From DATGMS01 sp040905145 (GTDB lineage Bacteria; Bacteroidota; Bacteroidia; Cytophagales; Cyclobacteriaceae), in NCBI GenBank assembly GCA_040905145.1, contig JBBDSC010000166.1, forward strand, positions 1 through 26,271: DNA of 26,271 nt, in the 5' to 3' direction. The translations under genes and the position numbers were made by a program. Below the pieces are notes generated by a model, which made no database searches, had not been told where the DNA came from, and worked only from the letters and a program-made list of their open reading frames with translations. Position 1 is the stretch's first letter. Every line of letters starts with the position of its first letter. Positions 1 to 8,039 of the stretch are shown piece by piece.

Positions 1-173
1 GTTACTTTTTCATCTTTTTTCCCCAGAACGTTCATTGTCCGGGGATGAAGGTTGAGGAGAACGTTCCAGTGAAGAAGGTAGTGATAAAGGTGAAGAATTA
101 ATGTGTTTCTCTTTTTTATTTCAGCACCAACCGTTGGGTCCAGATTAATAAGCCATATTTCACCTTGCTTCAT
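1..173 (-). pseudogene. MazF/PemK-type toxin, N-terminal part only, runs off the left edge
   Basis: The ATG at 171-173 (minus strand) opens with MKQGEIWLINLDPTVGAE, which is the usual start of PemK/MazF-family endoribonuclease toxins in Bacteroidota. It overlaps the end of the antitoxin gene by 14 bp, the normal arrangement for such pairs. After about 22 codons the expected TRPxVIV-like continuation is absent. The frame stays open to the window edge (57 codons), but the residues are unlike MazF. I infer that the toxin was broken by a deletion or rearrangement near position 108; a frameshifted continuation beyond the window cannot be excluded. If broken, it would be an inactive toxin left beside its antitoxin. 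Confidence 0.6.
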
Positions 174-372
174 AAAAATTTTCGAAATCGAGGCTTGTAA
201 ATGCTGTCAGTTCATTATCATTTGAATAGTCAGTATATAGAGCCCCAACTGCTTTTTCAAGTTGATTTTTACTTTCTGCTTCCCGAATGGATTTTAGTGT
301 TTGTTCTACTATTCTTAATCTTTTATCCACCGGAAGCCTTTTTATTTCTTTTATTATCTCTGTCGTTCCCAT
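160..372 (-). CDS. Small antitoxin of a MazF-type toxin-antitoxin pair
   Basis: This 70-residue protein has the pattern of short Bacteroidota addiction-module antitoxins that precede MazF/PemK genes: an N-terminal helix (MGTTEIIKEIKRLPVDKRL), a charged middle, and a C-terminal tail ending LTAFTSLDFENFYEAR. That tail would be expected to bind the toxin. The start is the ATG at 370-372. Its stop codon overlaps the toxin start at 171-173, which implies co-translation. In this class the antitoxin neutralises the RNase and often represses its own promoter. Because the toxin is apparently truncated, the antitoxin may be an orphan. The family assignment is from recognised sequence pattern, not from a search. 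Confidence 0.7.
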   Translation of the reverse strand: MGTTEIIKEIKRLPVDKRLRIVEQTLKSIREAESKNQLEKAVGALYTDYSNDNELTAFTSLDFENFYEAR

Positions 373-610
373 ATATCAAATATACAAATTAAATCAATTA
401 TAATAATCTGTAAGAATCAACTTCAAAACAAACAAAATATATTGTTGGAAAACATGGCCTTTCAGGCTGCTTGAAACTTAACCTCGGCACTTGCGGGAAT
501 TTTCAGTAGGATCCACAACTCCAAAAATTCTTTTAATTGACATTTGAAGAGATTGACTCGACATCAAAACCTCCGGTGGTCCCAAGATCCGCCAATGAGG
601 AACAGGCACC
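373..610. other. Intergenic, no gene recognised
   Basis: The stretch is AT-rich near the antitoxin start and then mixed in composition. I find no reading frame with recognisable protein sequence on either strand. The right part (about 550-610) may be the unrecognisable upstream portion of the decayed gene at 611-1001. The antitoxin promoter should lie around 373-430 on the minus strand, but I cannot point to its elements. Confidence 0.4.
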
Positions 611-1001
611 TTTGTTTTGCAGCAGGGATTCAGCATAAATCCGGTATAAACGGAGCCCGACATAAAAGAACCCGCAGCAATTCAGTTTGATGGAAATGGC
701 AGAATGTATGTATTGGAGCGCGGAGTTATATGCAGGATATTGATAACCGGTGAGTTGTTGCCGGTCAGTCGGATATCCCGATGGGAGGAATATAGATAAC
801 AATGGGGTTTATGTCAAAGGAATAGTTTTATTCAATCCACAGATCCGCTTTTCAGGCCTACGGATATAGCCATTGCCCCCGATGGGACCATATATCGTAG
901 ATACGTACCGTGGAATAATCCAGGAAGGTAACTGGACCCAGGATGGCAGTTATTTGAGGACAAGATCCTGCAGTATCAAATGGATGATATTATTGAAAAT
1001 G
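611..1001 (+). pseudogene. Remnant of a PVC-type haem-binding / sugar-dehydrogenase-like protein
   Basis: Pieces in different frames line up with the beta-propeller part of large PVC-type CxxCH haem-binding or membrane-bound dehydrogenase proteins. They include LQQGFSINPV, then after an in-frame stop TEPDIKEPAAIQFDGNGRMY, then YMQDIDN, GELLPVSRISRWE, DNNGVYVKGIV, PTDIAIAPDGTIY, VDTYRGIIQEGNWTQDGSYL and LQYQMDDIIENG. The order is as expected for the family, but the frame changes at least four times and parts are missing. Nothing here can encode a working protein. The N terminus and the cytochrome domain are absent. The 97-codon open frame at 873-1166 covers only one of the pieces and is not a gene. 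Confidence 0.65.
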
Positions 1002-1031
1002 GTCAACAATTTAATTAAAATGGTGAGTGCT

Positions 1032-1202
1032 TCAAAAATGATCGCGGGTCGTTTCCATACCGGGCGAATCCGCCAGCTTCTGCATGGTACGCCCCAGCTT
1101 ATCCAAGAATTTATCTGCCTGCCCAATGCCGCCCTCCTTGGTTATATAATGCCAGATGCCTTTTAAATCTTTCTCGGCCTTTTCGCTTCGGAGAAAGGAC
1201 AT
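1032..1202 (-). pseudogene. RelE/ParE-type toxin fragment, C-terminally truncated
   Basis: A 56-codon frame on the minus strand begins MSFLRSEKAEKDLKGIWHYI and continues with QADKFLDKLGRTMQKLADSP. This matches the first half of RelE/ParE toxins: A-x-x-DL-x-x-IW-x-Y, then a helix ending in LADxP. The family is usually 95-100 residues. The second half, with the basic strand that normally reads like LRSFxVGxYxIFY, is replaced by a stop and then by the remnant at 611-1001. It is probably inactive. No antitoxin of the ParD type is recognisable in the 130 bases upstream (1203-1330 on the minus strand). Confidence 0.65.
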
Positions 1203-1341
1203 CAGTTGTCATTTGATTGTTCCCATAGCAGATGTACTTTCCCTGACCTGGTCCTGAACTACAAAATTGCGACCTGAGTTTTACAGCAGGTCAGGAGTTC
1301 TGAAACTTGAAAAACATCAGAATTTAAAAAAGAATTTTTAA

Positions 1342-1379
1342 TTTGTCATTTGCTGATTTATTCTTTAATATTAACATTC
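1342..1379 (+). promoter_or_regulatory. Orphan copy of a sigma-gene promoter (ghost promoter A)
   Basis: ATTTG at 1341-1345 is followed by exactly 20 bases and then TAATATTAACATTC. The same arrangement (TTTG, 20 bases, TAtnATTA, then A/G, C) occurs at 26014-26052, before the sigma gene at the right edge, and at 16030-16068. The flanking bases are also alike between 1341-1385 and 26013-26060. TTTG resembles the -33 element of Bacteroidota promoters; the downstream element differs from TAnnTTTG in its second half. Here no sigma gene follows: the sequence runs into a broken fecR. It may still drive susC1. Confidence 0.5.
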
Positions 1380-1410
1380 TTTTACAACAACCCCAACGTC
1401 CGGAACATCC

Positions 1411-1632
1411 TATCCGGTAAACGAAGCCAGGACTGAATCTACCTGGGAAAACATTGAGAAGAGGGTACAAAAGATGGAAAGGGGCAGGCGCCTCCAGGTG
1501 TAAAATCGAATCTGACCCTACAGGATGGGTCCAGGATAATCCTCAACTTGGAAAGTTCATTGTGTTACATTAATTAAGAATTTCGAGGTGGATCAAAGGG
1601 AAGTGGAATTGATAGAGAAGCTTATTTTGAGG
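1411..1632 (+). pseudogene. Broken FecR-type anti-sigma factor
   Basis: Successive pieces match FecR-family anti-sigma factors. ESTWENIEKRVQKMERG resembles the stretch before the transmembrane helix. LTLQDGSRIILNLESS is the FecR core motif (compare VTLPDGSRIWLNSVSK in the intact gene at 8055-9101). REVELI plus, one frame on, EAYFE form the REVELIGEAYFEV-like motif. Stop codons at about 1501 and 1575 and a frameshift near 1612 interrupt it. The transmembrane helix and the C-terminal half are missing, and no sigma gene remains upstream. It sits 170 bp before susC1, where an intact anti-sigma gene is expected, so susC1 once had its own regulator. Confidence 0.75.
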
Positions 1633-1758
1633 ACCAGATAGCCTTAACATCTAAATGAAATCATTGCCTATGCGTATAAAAAAGCCATAAATGCACCGAC
1701 ACCATTACGGCCGATATTTAACAAACCGGAACTGAGAAGCCCTTTCTGTTACGGCCAC

Positions 1759-1990
1759 AGTTTATTTAAACAATTCTCATTTGCCTAAATAACCAACGTA
1801 AAGATATGAAAAAACCATTACTAAGGCATGTTATATACATGACCAGATTATTTACCATTGCTTTTATCATCCAATGTCTGACCATGGGTTTTATCTTGGC
1901 CCGGAACGGGAATGACCAAGTTAAAAGCATAGAAGAAGGCACGGTTTACCTTTCCTTGAATGATGTAAAGGTAGAAAAAGTATTTAAGGA
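1759..1990 (+). repeat. susC leader and 5' coding repeat, copy 1
   Basis: The leader and first 60 codons of susC1 are repeated at 22643-22882. They share a perfect 45-base run (1832-1876 equals 22716-22760) and conserved upstream bases. A weaker relative lies at 16146-16330. All four susC starts in the window are preceded by an ACC-2/3 bases-GTAA-4 bases-ATG pattern (1792, 9241, 16183 and 22676 regions), which may be a translation-start element in the absence of a Shine-Dalgarno sequence. Confidence 0.7.
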
Positions 1991-4900
1991 ATTGGAAACT
2001 CACAGCACACAGGCCAGCCTCAGTTTCAATCAGCTGTATTTGAATATTCACGCAAAGAAATCCGATAAAGATCAAATGGTGTCGGATGTGGATGTTACAG
2101 TTACTGGAACGGTAACTGACACCAATGGGGAGCCGATACCCGGAGTGACGGTTTCTGTCCCGGGAACCACCATTGGAACGGCTACCGATCTGGATGGTAA
2201 ATATGTTTTATCCGTACCGGAGGGGACTACTTTGGCATTTTCCTTTATAGGTTTTGAAACCCGAAGCATTGCCGTTGGGGACCGAAGTGTGATAGATGTG
2301 ATCTTAAATGAAGACATGGCTTCTTTGGATGAGGTAGTGGTGGTAGGATATGGAACACAGAAAAAAGAGACTCTTACCGGTTCTATAGTGTCTGTAGATG
2401 GGGATGCGTTACAGAGATCTCCTTCACCTAATATCTCAAATTCATTGGCTGGACGGTTACCTGGTTTGGTAGTGGTTACCCGAACAGGGGAACCCGGAAA
2501 TGATGCATCCTTGCTAAGAATCAGGGGGGTCAATACGCTGGGCGACAATTCCCCGCTTATTGTTGTTGATGGAATTCCAAACAGAAGTTTTGATCGTCTG
2601 GATCCGGCAACTATTGAATCTGTTACCGTACTAAAAGATGCATCTGCCGCTATTTACGGAGCCCAGGCCGCCAATGGAGTTATTCTGGTTACTACTAAGC
2701 GCGGAGAAATAGGTGAGCCTACCATTCAGCTTAATTTAAGCCAGGGGTGGAATTCTCCAACTGTCCTTCCAGAAATGGCTGATGCAGCGACTTATACCCA
2801 ATTGGTCAATGAAATTTTTGATTATGCAGGTCGCCCACCAAGGTATACCGCAGAAGAGATTCAAAAATATAGAGATGGTTCCGACCCATGGGGTTATCCA
2901 AACACCGATTGGTTTAAAGAAACAATTGAGCCCTGGACACCACAACGCTATGGAAATTTATCGTTAAGCGGAGGAGTGGAAAAAATAAAATATTTTGTTT
3001 CCGTTGGATCCAATTTCCAGGATGGGATGTACCGGAATGGTGCAACGAATTATTCCCAGGTGGATTTTCGAAGCAATTTGGATGCGAAAATTTCAGATCA
3101 TATCCGATTAAGTTTTGATTTAGCGGGTCGCCAGGAAAACAGAAACTATTCAGGAGTTGGTACAGGCGGAGGTGCAGGAGCCCTCAACGTCTTTTGGGCA
3201 ATGAACAGGACTTATCCTTATTATCCTGCAAGATGGCCTAACGGATTACCCGGTCCTGACGTGGAATATGGCGCTAATCCAACCGTTTTAGTTACTGATG
3301 CCACCGGCTATGACAGGGAAAAGAGATATGTTATGCAAAGTAATACCAGGCTGGTAATTGACATACCCTGGGTAACGGGTTTATCAATAACCGGGAATGC
3401 TGCTATCGATAAGACATTTTCAAATCGTAAAATTTTTCAAAAGCCCTGGTATCTTTATAATTGGGATGGAGCAACCTATGACGAAAACAATGAACCGGTC
3501 CTCATAGCATCAAAAAAAGGGTTTTCAGATCCAAGGCTGACCCAGTCGATGGTTGATGCCGGCATAACAACCTTTAATGCCCTGATCAATTACGAACGAA
3601 CCTTTGCAGAAAAACATGATGTTAAAGTCCTCTTCGGTACGGAGCGTATTTCAGGAGATTCAATGAATTTCAACGCTTTCAGAAGGCACTTTACTTCTGA
3701 AGCTCTTGACCAGATGAATGCAGGTGGTGATTTACTAAAAAATAATGGAGGATCGGCCAGTGAGGAGGCCCGGTTGAACTATTTTGGCAGGGTAAACTAT
3801 TCATTAAGCTCGAAGTATTTGGCAGAATTCGTCTGGAGATATGATGGGTCTTATATATTTCCGGAAGAATCAAGATTTGGATTTTTTCCGGGTGTTTCTT
3901 TAGGATGGAGAGTTTCTGAGGAGGACTTCTGGAAAAACAGCGTCCCCTTTGTTGATGACCTGAAAATCCGCGGCTCGTGGGGAAGAACCGGTAATGACCG
4001 CATAGTTCCCTATCAATTCATGACAACCTACGGTTACAATAGTACTTATCTTTTTAATGAGAATGTTGAACAAAAGACTTTGCGGGCATTGCGTATTCCC
4101 AATCCTAATGTTACTTGGGAAGTGGCCAATCAAACTAATATTGGATTTGATGCTCAAATGCTTAATGGCAAGATTATGGTGACTGCAGATTATTTTTATA
4201 ACCTGCGTACAGATATTTTATGGTTTAGGAATGCTTCAGTGCCTACTTCCACAGGGCTTAGCCTGCCACGCGAAAATATCGGTGAAGTTATTAACCAGGG
4301 CTTTGAAATGCAGTTGGGATATACCAATGAAGTGGGAGATTTTTATTACCAGGTATCTGCTAATGGTTCCTATGCCAAGAACAAGATCAAATTTTGGGAC
4401 GAAACACCTGGTGTACCTGAATATCAACAATCTACAGGCCAACCCATGAATGCAAGATTATATTATCAAGCTATCGGAGTATTTGTAGATGAGGCAGCAG
4501 TGGAGGCTTACCCTCATTGGTCTGGAGCACGTCCGGGGGATATCATATTTGAAGATGTAAATGAAGATGGTGTAATTGACGGATTGGATAGAGTCAGGAG
4601 CGATAAAACCAGCATACCGATATTTACCGGAGGCTTTAATCTTGATTTGGGTTATAAGAATTTTTATGCGTCTGTTTTGTTTCAGGGAGCAGCTGGAGCT
4701 GAAAGGGCTTACAGAACTTTCTCGGGTGGTCCAGGGAATGGGAACTTCCTGTGGAATGATATCAAAGATCGCTGGACAGAAGAGAACCCCAGCTCAACAC
4801 ATCCAAGAGCCTGGGATCGTGCCAAAGAATACTGGATGACTGATGGAGAACCGAACAACACGTACTGGGTAAGAAGCAGTGATTATTTAAGGCTTAAAAA

Positions 4901-5117
4901 TGTGGAAATAGGCTATAACATACCTTCTAATATCATTGAAAGGGTAGGTGTAGAGAACCTTAGAATTTATGCCAGCGGCCAAAACCTTTTCACTATGACG
5001 GGCATGACGGATTTTGATCCGGAATCACCCGACGAAGCTCTCGGTTCCATATGGGTAAACAGCCAGGTTTATCCTTTAAATAAAACAATAAACCTCGGTT
5101 TATCACTAACCTTTTAA
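1806..5117 (+). CDS. susC: SusC-type TonB-dependent outer-membrane transporter 1
   Basis: This 1103-residue protein is a TonB-dependent receptor of the SusC/RagA type, which forms the barrel that imports a ligand captured by SusD. The signal peptide covers residues 1-37, with a hydrophobic run at LFTIAFIIQCLTMGFIL. A shortened, degenerate STN-like piece follows (about 45-90). The carboxypeptidase-regulatory-like domain lies at about 95-175 (GTVTDTNGEPIPGVTVSVPG ... SFIGFET), then the TonB-box-like DEVVVVGYGTQKK, the plug (LRIRGV ... LIVVDGIP ... VTVLKDASAAIYG ... ANGVILVTT) and a 22-strand-type barrel ending in NLGLSLTF. Next to the cleavage site it reads NGNDQ where the sibling copies have an Ala (NGNAQ, NGYAQ), which may weaken processing. 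susD1 starts 11 bp downstream, so the two are surely one operon. The ligand cannot be inferred. Without a complete STN domain and with the upstream fecR broken, it probably does not signal to an anti-sigma factor. Confidence 0.95.
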   Translation: MKKPLLRHVIYMTRLFTIAFIIQCLTMGFILARNGNDQVKSIEEGTVYLSLNDVKVEKVFKELETHSTQASLSFNQLYLNIHAKKSDKDQMVSDVDVTVTGTVTDTNGEPIPGVTVSVPGTTIGTATDLDGKYVLSVPEGTTLAFSFIGFETRSIAVGDRSVIDVILNEDMASLDEVVVVGYGTQKKETLTGSIVSVDGDALQRSPSPNISNSLAGRLPGLVVVTRTGEPGNDASLLRIRGVNTLGDNSPLIVVDGIPNRSFDRLDPATIESVTVLKDASAAIYGAQAANGVILVTTKRGEIGEPTIQLNLSQGWNSPTVLPEMADAATYTQLVNEIFDYAGRPPRYTAEEIQKYRDGSDPWGYPNTDWFKETIEPWTPQRYGNLSLSGGVEKIKYFVSVGSNFQDGMYRNGATNYSQVDFRSNLDAKISDHIRLSFDLAGRQENRNYSGVGTGGGAGALNVFWAMNRTYPYYPARWPNGLPGPDVEYGANPTVLVTDATGYDREKRYVMQSNTRLVIDIPWVTGLSITGNAAIDKTFSNRKIFQKPWYLYNWDGATYDENNEPVLIASKKGFSDPRLTQSMVDAGITTFNALINYERTFAEKHDVKVLFGTERISGDSMNFNAFRRHFTSEALDQMNAGGDLLKNNGGSASEEARLNYFGRVNYSLSSKYLAEFVWRYDGSYIFPEESRFGFFPGVSLGWRVSEEDFWKNSVPFVDDLKIRGSWGRTGNDRIVPYQFMTTYGYNSTYLFNENVEQKTLRALRIPNPNVTWEVANQTNIGFDAQMLNGKIMVTADYFYNLRTDILWFRNASVPTSTGLSLPRENIGEVINQGFEMQLGYTNEVGDFYYQVSANGSYAKNKIKFWDETPGVPEYQQSTGQPMNARLYYQAIGVFVDEAAVEAYPHWSGARPGDIIFEDVNEDGVIDGLDRVRSDKTSIPIFTGGFNLDLGYKNFYASVLFQGAAGAERAYRTFSGGPGNGNFLWNDIKDRWTEENPSSTHPRAWDRAKEYWMTDGEPNNTYWVRSSDYLRLKNVEIGYNIPSNIIERVGVENLRIYASGQNLFTMTGMTDFDPESPDEALGSIWVNSQVYPLNKTINLGLSLTF

Positions 5118-5128
5118 TTTTAAAGTAT

Positions 5129-6889
5129 ATGAAAAATAAATCAGTTTTATATATGGTATCAGTATTAGCTTTTATTGTGGTCTCATCATGCAATGAAAGT
5201 TTTCTCGATACAAAACCATTAACAGAATTTCCTGAAGAAGACGTTTGGACAGATCCTGCGTTATCAGAGGCATATATTAATGATCTTTACAACCGGCTTC
5301 CCTGGAGTTGGACCAATACTACAAATATGGTGGATGAAGGGCGTTCTTTTAATGTTGGTGCTGAGCACGGTGTCAATAATATGCTGATAACACCTGATAA
5401 CGCCAGCTGGGATGACTGGGGTGGAAGGTATGCCAGCATCAGGGCCTGCAATATATTTTTGGAAAATATAGATAAGCTTCCAGCCACGGAATTAAAAGAC
5501 AGAATGGTGGGTGAAGTCACTTTTTTAAGAGCCTGGTATTACCACATGCTGGTCAGTTATTTCGGTGGCGTACCTTTGATTACCAATGCCTATTCATTAA
5601 ATGATGATTTCACCTTGGCTCGTAGTAGTTATGCAGACTGTATAAAATTTATTGCTGATGAATGCGATAAAGCAGCAGATTTATTGCCCCTTGTGAATAC
5701 AGGGAATGCCAGTGGCCGGGCAACCAAAGGAGCAGCTTTAGCACTTAAATCAAGGACGCTGCTTTACGCAGCCAGTGACCTGCACAATAATGCAACGGAG
5801 TATTCAGGCTTCTCTAACCCCGAGTTGCTCGGTTATACCGATGACAATAGAGCAGATCGCTGGAAAGCTGCACAAGATGCGGCAAAGGCAGTAATAGATT
5901 TAGGGATTTACAGTTTGTATAGACCTGATCCTGCATCAGGTGAGGAAGCTTCACAAAATTATGAGGATTTTTTTACTTCAAGACAAAGTGAGGAGGATAT
6001 TTTCGTACGTTTTTATACCTCATCCATTAATAGAGGGGTTAGTGCTTGGTCCGTGAACCCGGTTGGATACTATGGTATTGAAACTGTTGGTGCTATTACT
6101 GAGCTGGTAGATGATTATGAAATGGCTGATGGAACACGTTTTTCCAGAAGTAATCCGGAACAAGCATTAGAACCTTATAAAAATCGGGATCCACGTCTTT
6201 ATGCTACTCTTTTATATGAAGGCGCAAAATGGAGACCACGTTCTCCTGATTTAGTGGGATTTGATCCGGTGGGTGTTTTGCAGGTTGGAACTTGGGAAAA
6301 ATGGGACAATGAAACCAATTCAATAGTAAATATTTATGGGTTAGATGGCCGGAATAGTATGGTCTATCCAGGGGGTTATAATAATACCGGTACAGTAATG
6401 ATAAAATTTGTCGACCGGTCAGTCGTTGTAACGGATAATACAACTCAGCAGGATTTAACCTGGCGTTACTTCCGGTATGGAGAGATACTGCTAAATTATG
6501 CAGAGGCATCTATTGAACTGGGTGAAGATGAAGAGGCCCGCACCTACCTGAACATGATCAGGAAAAGAGCGGGAATGCCTGAAATTACCGAATCCGGTGA
6601 TGCATTAAAAGAACGTTATCGCAATGAAAGACGTATTGAAATGGTGTTTGAGGATCAGCGCTTTTTCGATGTTCGCCGGTGGTTGATAGGACAAGAAGCC
6701 TATCAAGCTGTGCATGGAGTTGAAGTTGTTTATGAACTTAACCCTGATAAAACAACTGCTACTGTTCCAACCATTACTCCCGTACAAATTATGACAGGAA
6801 GCTGGGAGGATAAGGCGTATTTTTTCCCGATCAGTAGGGAGGAGATAAATAAGAATGATCTGCTTATACAAAATCCAGGGTATAATTAA
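5129..6889 (+). CDS. susD: SusD/RagB-type surface lipoprotein 1
   Basis: This 586-residue outer-membrane lipoprotein would form the lid of the SusC1 barrel and bind the substrate. The signal peptide ends in a lipobox-like VVSSC, with the acylated Cys at residue 21, followed by NESFLDTKPLTEFPEEDVW, the typical SusD start. Family landmarks include the TPR-like stretch GEVTFLRAWYYHMLVSYFGG (about 130-150), the ATKGAALALKSRTLLYAA helix, the RYGEILLNYAEA motif near 450, the RNERRIEMVFEDQRFFDVRR motif near 490-510, and the QNPGYN end. The start at 5129 gives a complete signal peptide and an 11-bp gap to susC1. It is longer than the SusD2 and SusD3 proteins, mainly through the central insertion around residues 235-330. 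Unlike those two genes, no intron-like sequence follows its stop. Confidence 0.95.
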   Translation: MKNKSVLYMVSVLAFIVVSSCNESFLDTKPLTEFPEEDVWTDPALSEAYINDLYNRLPWSWTNTTNMVDEGRSFNVGAEHGVNNMLITPDNASWDDWGGRYASIRACNIFLENIDKLPATELKDRMVGEVTFLRAWYYHMLVSYFGGVPLITNAYSLNDDFTLARSSYADCIKFIADECDKAADLLPLVNTGNASGRATKGAALALKSRTLLYAASDLHNNATEYSGFSNPELLGYTDDNRADRWKAAQDAAKAVIDLGIYSLYRPDPASGEEASQNYEDFFTSRQSEEDIFVRFYTSSINRGVSAWSVNPVGYYGIETVGAITELVDDYEMADGTRFSRSNPEQALEPYKNRDPRLYATLLYEGAKWRPRSPDLVGFDPVGVLQVGTWEKWDNETNSIVNIYGLDGRNSMVYPGGYNNTGTVMIKFVDRSVVVTDNTTQQDLTWRYFRYGEILLNYAEASIELGEDEEARTYLNMIRKRAGMPEITESGDALKERYRNERRIEMVFEDQRFFDVRRWLIGQEAYQAVHGVEVVYELNPDKTTATVPTITPVQIMTGSWEDKAYFFPISREEINKNDLLIQNPGYN

Positions 6890-6960
6890 AGTATAATGAT
6901 TCTCCGCAGGTTAAAGGCCTTTATAGGCTAAAAGGATCAAGATTATGACAATCTGCTTGT

Positions 6961-7000
6961 ATCAATGTGTCCAAACTTAATAAAGAATGGGCACATTGAT
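6961..7000 (+). terminator. Hairpin after susC1-susD1, possible terminator
   Basis: ATCAATGTGTCC (6961-6972) pairs with GGGCACATTGAT (6989-7000), giving a 12-bp stem with one G-U pair, extendable by one A-T pair, and a 16-base loop. It lies 71 bp after the susD1 stop and before the sigma gene, where the operon should end. There is no strong T run behind it, so it may act as an RNA end-stabilising hairpin rather than a classical terminator. Confidence 0.5.
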
Positions 7001-7125
7001 ATTTACTGGCTTTTCTGCAGAATTTGAGGTAGTTGAAAAAAACATATTAGGTTAATGTTATTTTAGATTTTTTGGCCGAAATAAAATATTAATCTGGATT
7101 TTTTAGTTTTTTTATTTAAATTAGT

Positions 7126-7141
7126 AAGCATTATACCTGCA
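7126..7141 (+). promoter_or_regulatory. Element shared by sigma and fecR upstream regions, copy 1
   Basis: AAGCATTATACCTGCA lies just before the sigma gene start. A near-identical 16-mer, AAGCAAATTACCTGCA, ends at the fecR start (8040-8055), with 13 of 16 positions equal by eye. It could be a start-site-proximal promoter or translation element common to the two regulatory genes, for instance for autoregulation. This role is inference only. Confidence 0.35.
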
Positions 7142-7149
7142 CAACTCAA

Positions 7150-7758
7150 ATGTCTAGCCAAGACCCATTAATAGTGGAAAAGCTTTTTGCTGATTTGAAG
7201 CAATCCAAGGCTAATGTGCCGTTGGAAGATGTTCAGGTTTGGAATGCTTTTAGAGAGGGAAATGAAACGGCTTTTGTTTTTATTTACGAAACCAATTTTG
7301 AAAGGCTTTATGCTTACGGTTTGAGGATAGCTGCCGAGGAGTATTTGGTGGAAGATGCCATTCAGGAATTGTTTATATACTTGAAAAACAACAGAAACCG
7401 CTTAAGCGAAACAGATTCCATTAAATTTTATCTTTTTAAATGTCTTAAAAGAAAGCTGCACAGGGAAGCATCCAAATGGCTGTATAAAAGGCAGGATTTT
7501 ACTACCCGCCATAATTTTGATTTTACTGTTTCCCATGAACAGCATCTTATTGACAAACAAATAGACGAAGATAAGCTAGACCGTCTTAATAGGGCCATTC
7601 AACTATTAAGTCCAAGGAAAAAAGAAGTGATTTATTATTTTTTCTATGAGGAACTCGATTATCCGCAAATACAGGAAATCATGGGGCTTGAAAGCCTGAA
7701 AACCACACGAAACCTGCTGTACAAAGCATTGAACTTTTTGAGGGAAACATTGGGTTAG
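7150..7758 (+). CDS. ECF-family RNA polymerase sigma factor
   Basis: This 202-residue protein has the two-domain layout of ECF sigma factors. Region 2 is at about 35-85 (WNAFREGNETAFVFIYETNF ... AYGLRI ... VEDAIQELFIYL), where the QELF segment contacts the core enzyme and the -10 region. Region 4 is at about 148-200 (LSPRKKEVIYYFFYEELDY, then a helix-turn-helix EIMGLESLKTTRNLLYKALN). In Bacteroidota such sigmas are held by a FecR-type anti-sigma in the inner membrane and released when a SusC with an STN domain binds ligand. The fecR gene follows 296 bp downstream, then susC2/susD2, which are its likely targets. The ATG at 7150 gives the full region 2; the first 30 residues are a short variable extension. 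Confidence 0.93.
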   Translation: MSSQDPLIVEKLFADLKQSKANVPLEDVQVWNAFREGNETAFVFIYETNFERLYAYGLRIAAEEYLVEDAIQELFIYLKNNRNRLSETDSIKFYLFKCLKRKLHREASKWLYKRQDFTTRHNFDFTVSHEQHLIDKQIDEDKLDRLNRAIQLLSPRKKEVIYYFFYEELDYPQIQEIMGLESLKTTRNLLYKALNFLRETLG

Positions 7759-7788
7759 GGTAATTAAGCGAAAGAAAAATGTCAGATG

Positions 7789-7809
7789 CCTGCCTATCGG
7801 CGAGGCAGG
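7789..7809. repeat. Short palindrome, REP-like, between sigma and fecR
   Basis: CCTGCCT (7789-7795), a 7-base loop ATCGGCG, and AGGCAGG (7803-7809) form a perfect hairpin. A short AT-rich tandem follows (two copies of TAACTCAATAA at about 7844-7873). The block is GC-rich compared with its surroundings and resembles dispersed intergenic palindromes known from many bacterial genomes. Whether it is repeated in this genome cannot be seen here. It could also lower transcription from sigma into fecR. Confidence 0.4.
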
Positions 7810-8039
7810 TCGGATGACCGATGAACAGCTGGACCGAAGGCGGATAACTCAATAACCAATAACTCAATAATTTCTTCAATGACCAATAACATTTTTAACA
7901 TCCTCCGAACATTGATCATGGTCAAAAAACCATCTCATTACCAGGCTTATACCCACAAATTATACCTTTTGATAAAATAATTAAAAAAAATCCGGTTTAG
8001 ATAGGTGTCATTTCACCGGGTCCTTGTATTTGTATGTAA

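Noticed and set aside
26..66. Two GAACGTTC palindromes 33 bp apart
   Set aside because: As an operator it would lie within the toxin remnant far from any start; only two short copies, so chance is likely.
201..392. 63-codon plus-strand frame
   Set aside because: Antisense of the antitoxin gene, with a low-complexity hydrophobic translation.
478..802. Two minus-strand open frames of 61 and 89 codons
   Set aside because: They are antisense to the dehydrogenase-like remnant and show no recognisable motif.
873..1166. 97-codon open frame on the plus strand
   Set aside because: Only its first third matches a protein family, as one frame of a multiply frameshifted remnant. The rest is antisense to the ParE-like fragment.
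7840..7880. AT-rich repeated TAACTCAATAA units as a possible CRISPR or phase-variation tract
   Set aside because: Only two full short units, with no spacer regularity, far too little for a CRISPR array. No tRNA or rRNA genes were recognised anywhere either.
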